From Anaerolineaceae bacterium (lineage in GTDB: Bacteria > Chloroflexota > Anaerolineae > Anaerolineales > Anaerolineaceae), in contig WOZB01000281.1 of assembly GCA_011620445.1 (NCBI GenBank), forward strand, positions 3,824-10,313: a DNA stretch of 6,490 bases, given 5' to 3'. A program made the position numbers and the translations under genes. Below the pieces are notes generated by a model. That model was not told the DNA's origin. It worked only from the letters and a program-made list of their open reading frames with translations, and ran no database searches. This document shows, one piece after another, positions 5,917 through 6,490 of this stretch (position 1 is its first letter; every line of letters begins with the position of its first letter).

Positions 5917-6435
5917 TTAATGCTCGGTTTTTTTACGGGTGTCGAAGCGGATCTGGCAGCTTCTTGAACCTTGGGCAATGGTATGGCCAAGGGAAAAGCC
6001 GAAATTCTCAAACTTGGAGGCAATCCCGCGGTCGCCATCCATGGCGATATCGCACAGCTCCTCTATTTCTTCTTCAGTCGCGCCTAATTTCTGCCAGGCA
6101 GAAACGAGGGGGCAATAGTGAAAATCGAGGTAATAGCCGTTTTCATCCTCTTTGAGTACTTCCATTTCAAATATTTTGCGGTCAGGGCCGACTGCAAATT
6201 TCTTGGCAAACTCTTCAACTGACGCGTCCTTACCGATTTCAGCTTCGACGCGGCTGCCGTGCATTTCGCCAGTTTCAAAGACAGCTTTACGGCCGATTTC
6301 ATCCCAGGATAAGCCTTGCTTTTTGGCTTCCTTTAGAAGGTTATACATCCAGGTGGCGCGGTGCTCGATGGCATTGCGCAAACGGGTGGTCATTTCATCA
6401 TCGGTAATCGTGGGTTGATTTGTAATTTTTGGCAT
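5917..6435 (-). CDS. L-2-amino-thiazoline-4-carboxylic acid (ATC) hydrolase-family protein
   Basis: A soluble protein of 172 aa with no signal peptide or membrane segment. The C-terminal half carries the family pattern: YYLDFHYCPLVSAWQKLG (101-118, with H106, C108, W114), EIEELCDIAMDGDRG (123-137, C128, D129), FENFGFSLGHTIAQG (142-156) and RSCQIRF (158-164, C160). The family is named after the Pseudomonas enzyme that opens the thiazoline ring to give N-carbamoyl-L-cysteine, but many members sit in unrelated contexts and their reaction is unproven. Here it heads a ketose-kinase cluster, so a role on a sugar-derived intermediate is possible. The ATG at 6435 has AAGGAG six bases upstream, which fixes the start. 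The dhaK2 start is 110 bp downstream. The last codons include an A7 run. The family call is fairly firm, the activity is not. Confidence 0.78.
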   Translation of the reverse strand: MPKITNQPTITDDEMTTRLRNAIEHRATWMYNLLKEAKKQGLSWDEIGRKAVFETGEMHGSRVEAEIGKDASVEEFAKKFAVGPDRKIFEMEVLKEDENGYYLDFHYCPLVSAWQKLGATEEEIEELCDIAMDGDRGIASKFENFGFSLGHTIAQGSRSCQIRFDTRKKTEH

Positions 6436-6458
6436 GCATTACTCCTTGTTTTGTTTTT

Positions 6459-6485
6459 CTCACAGCCTCGAATGGCTGTCATGAG
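6459..6485. other. Stem-loop upstream of the ATC-hydrolase-like gene
   Basis: ACAGCC (6462-6467) pairs with GGCTGT (6474-6479) around a 6-nt loop, and CTC/GAG extend the stem across a 3-nt bulge. On the minus strand an A-rich stretch and then the Shine-Dalgarno follow, with no T-tract. It may be a 5'-leader hairpin, or the end region of a gene beyond the right edge. Confidence 0.3.
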
Positions 6486-6490
6486 TGTTT

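Noticed and set aside
5928..5934. T7 run on the plus strand near the end of the ATC-hydrolase-like gene, considered as a terminator tail or slippery site
   Set aside because: No plus-strand gene precedes it and no GC-rich stem is adjacent. The run lies three codons before a normal stop, so there is no sign of a functional frameshift.

Overview
The window reads as an ordinary bacterial chromosome segment of moderate GC (about 50% by eye). No rRNA, tRNA, IS element or CRISPR array was seen. The likely host is an anaerobic, non-enterobacterial bacterium. The left-hand gene (a CapA-type metallophosphatase with a PstS-like N-terminal part) recalls proteins I associate with Chloroflexota/Anaerolineae; that placement is an impression, not a demonstrated assignment.

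Layout: a 5'-truncated plus-strand gene (2-1303, CapA/poly-gamma-glutamate-type protein) converges on a five-gene minus-strand cluster. Read in the direction of transcription, right to left, the cluster is: an ATC-hydrolase-family protein (6435-5917), dhaK copy 2 (5806-4802), dhaL copy 2 (4794-4177), dhaK copy 1 (4098-3088), dhaL copy 1 (3078-2425) and a LacI-family repressor (2428-1403). The lacI start overlaps the dhaL1 stop as ATGA. dhaK and dhaL are 7-9 bp apart within each pair and the two pairs are 78 bp apart. The only larger gap in the cluster is 110 bp upstream of dhaK2. It holds a candidate promoter, a long imperfect hairpin and a small dyad.

Function: DhaK binds a short ketose covalently through a histidine and DhaL supplies the nucleotide phosphate, so each pair should make one dihydroxyacetone-kinase-type enzyme. 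Two complete but clearly diverged pairs in tandem, no DhaM phosphotransferase subunit in view, a sugar-type LacI regulator instead of DhaR, and GHLP in place of the usual GHEP in both DhaK copies together suggest ATP-dependent kinases. Their substrate may be a ketose or ketose-like compound other than plain dihydroxyacetone (for example a tetrulose). The role of the ATC-hydrolase-like protein at the head of the cluster is unknown. The cluster probably continues beyond the right edge.

Three start codons were moved from the longest open frame to the one supported by ribosome-binding-site position or gene overlap (dhaK2, dhaL1, lacI).
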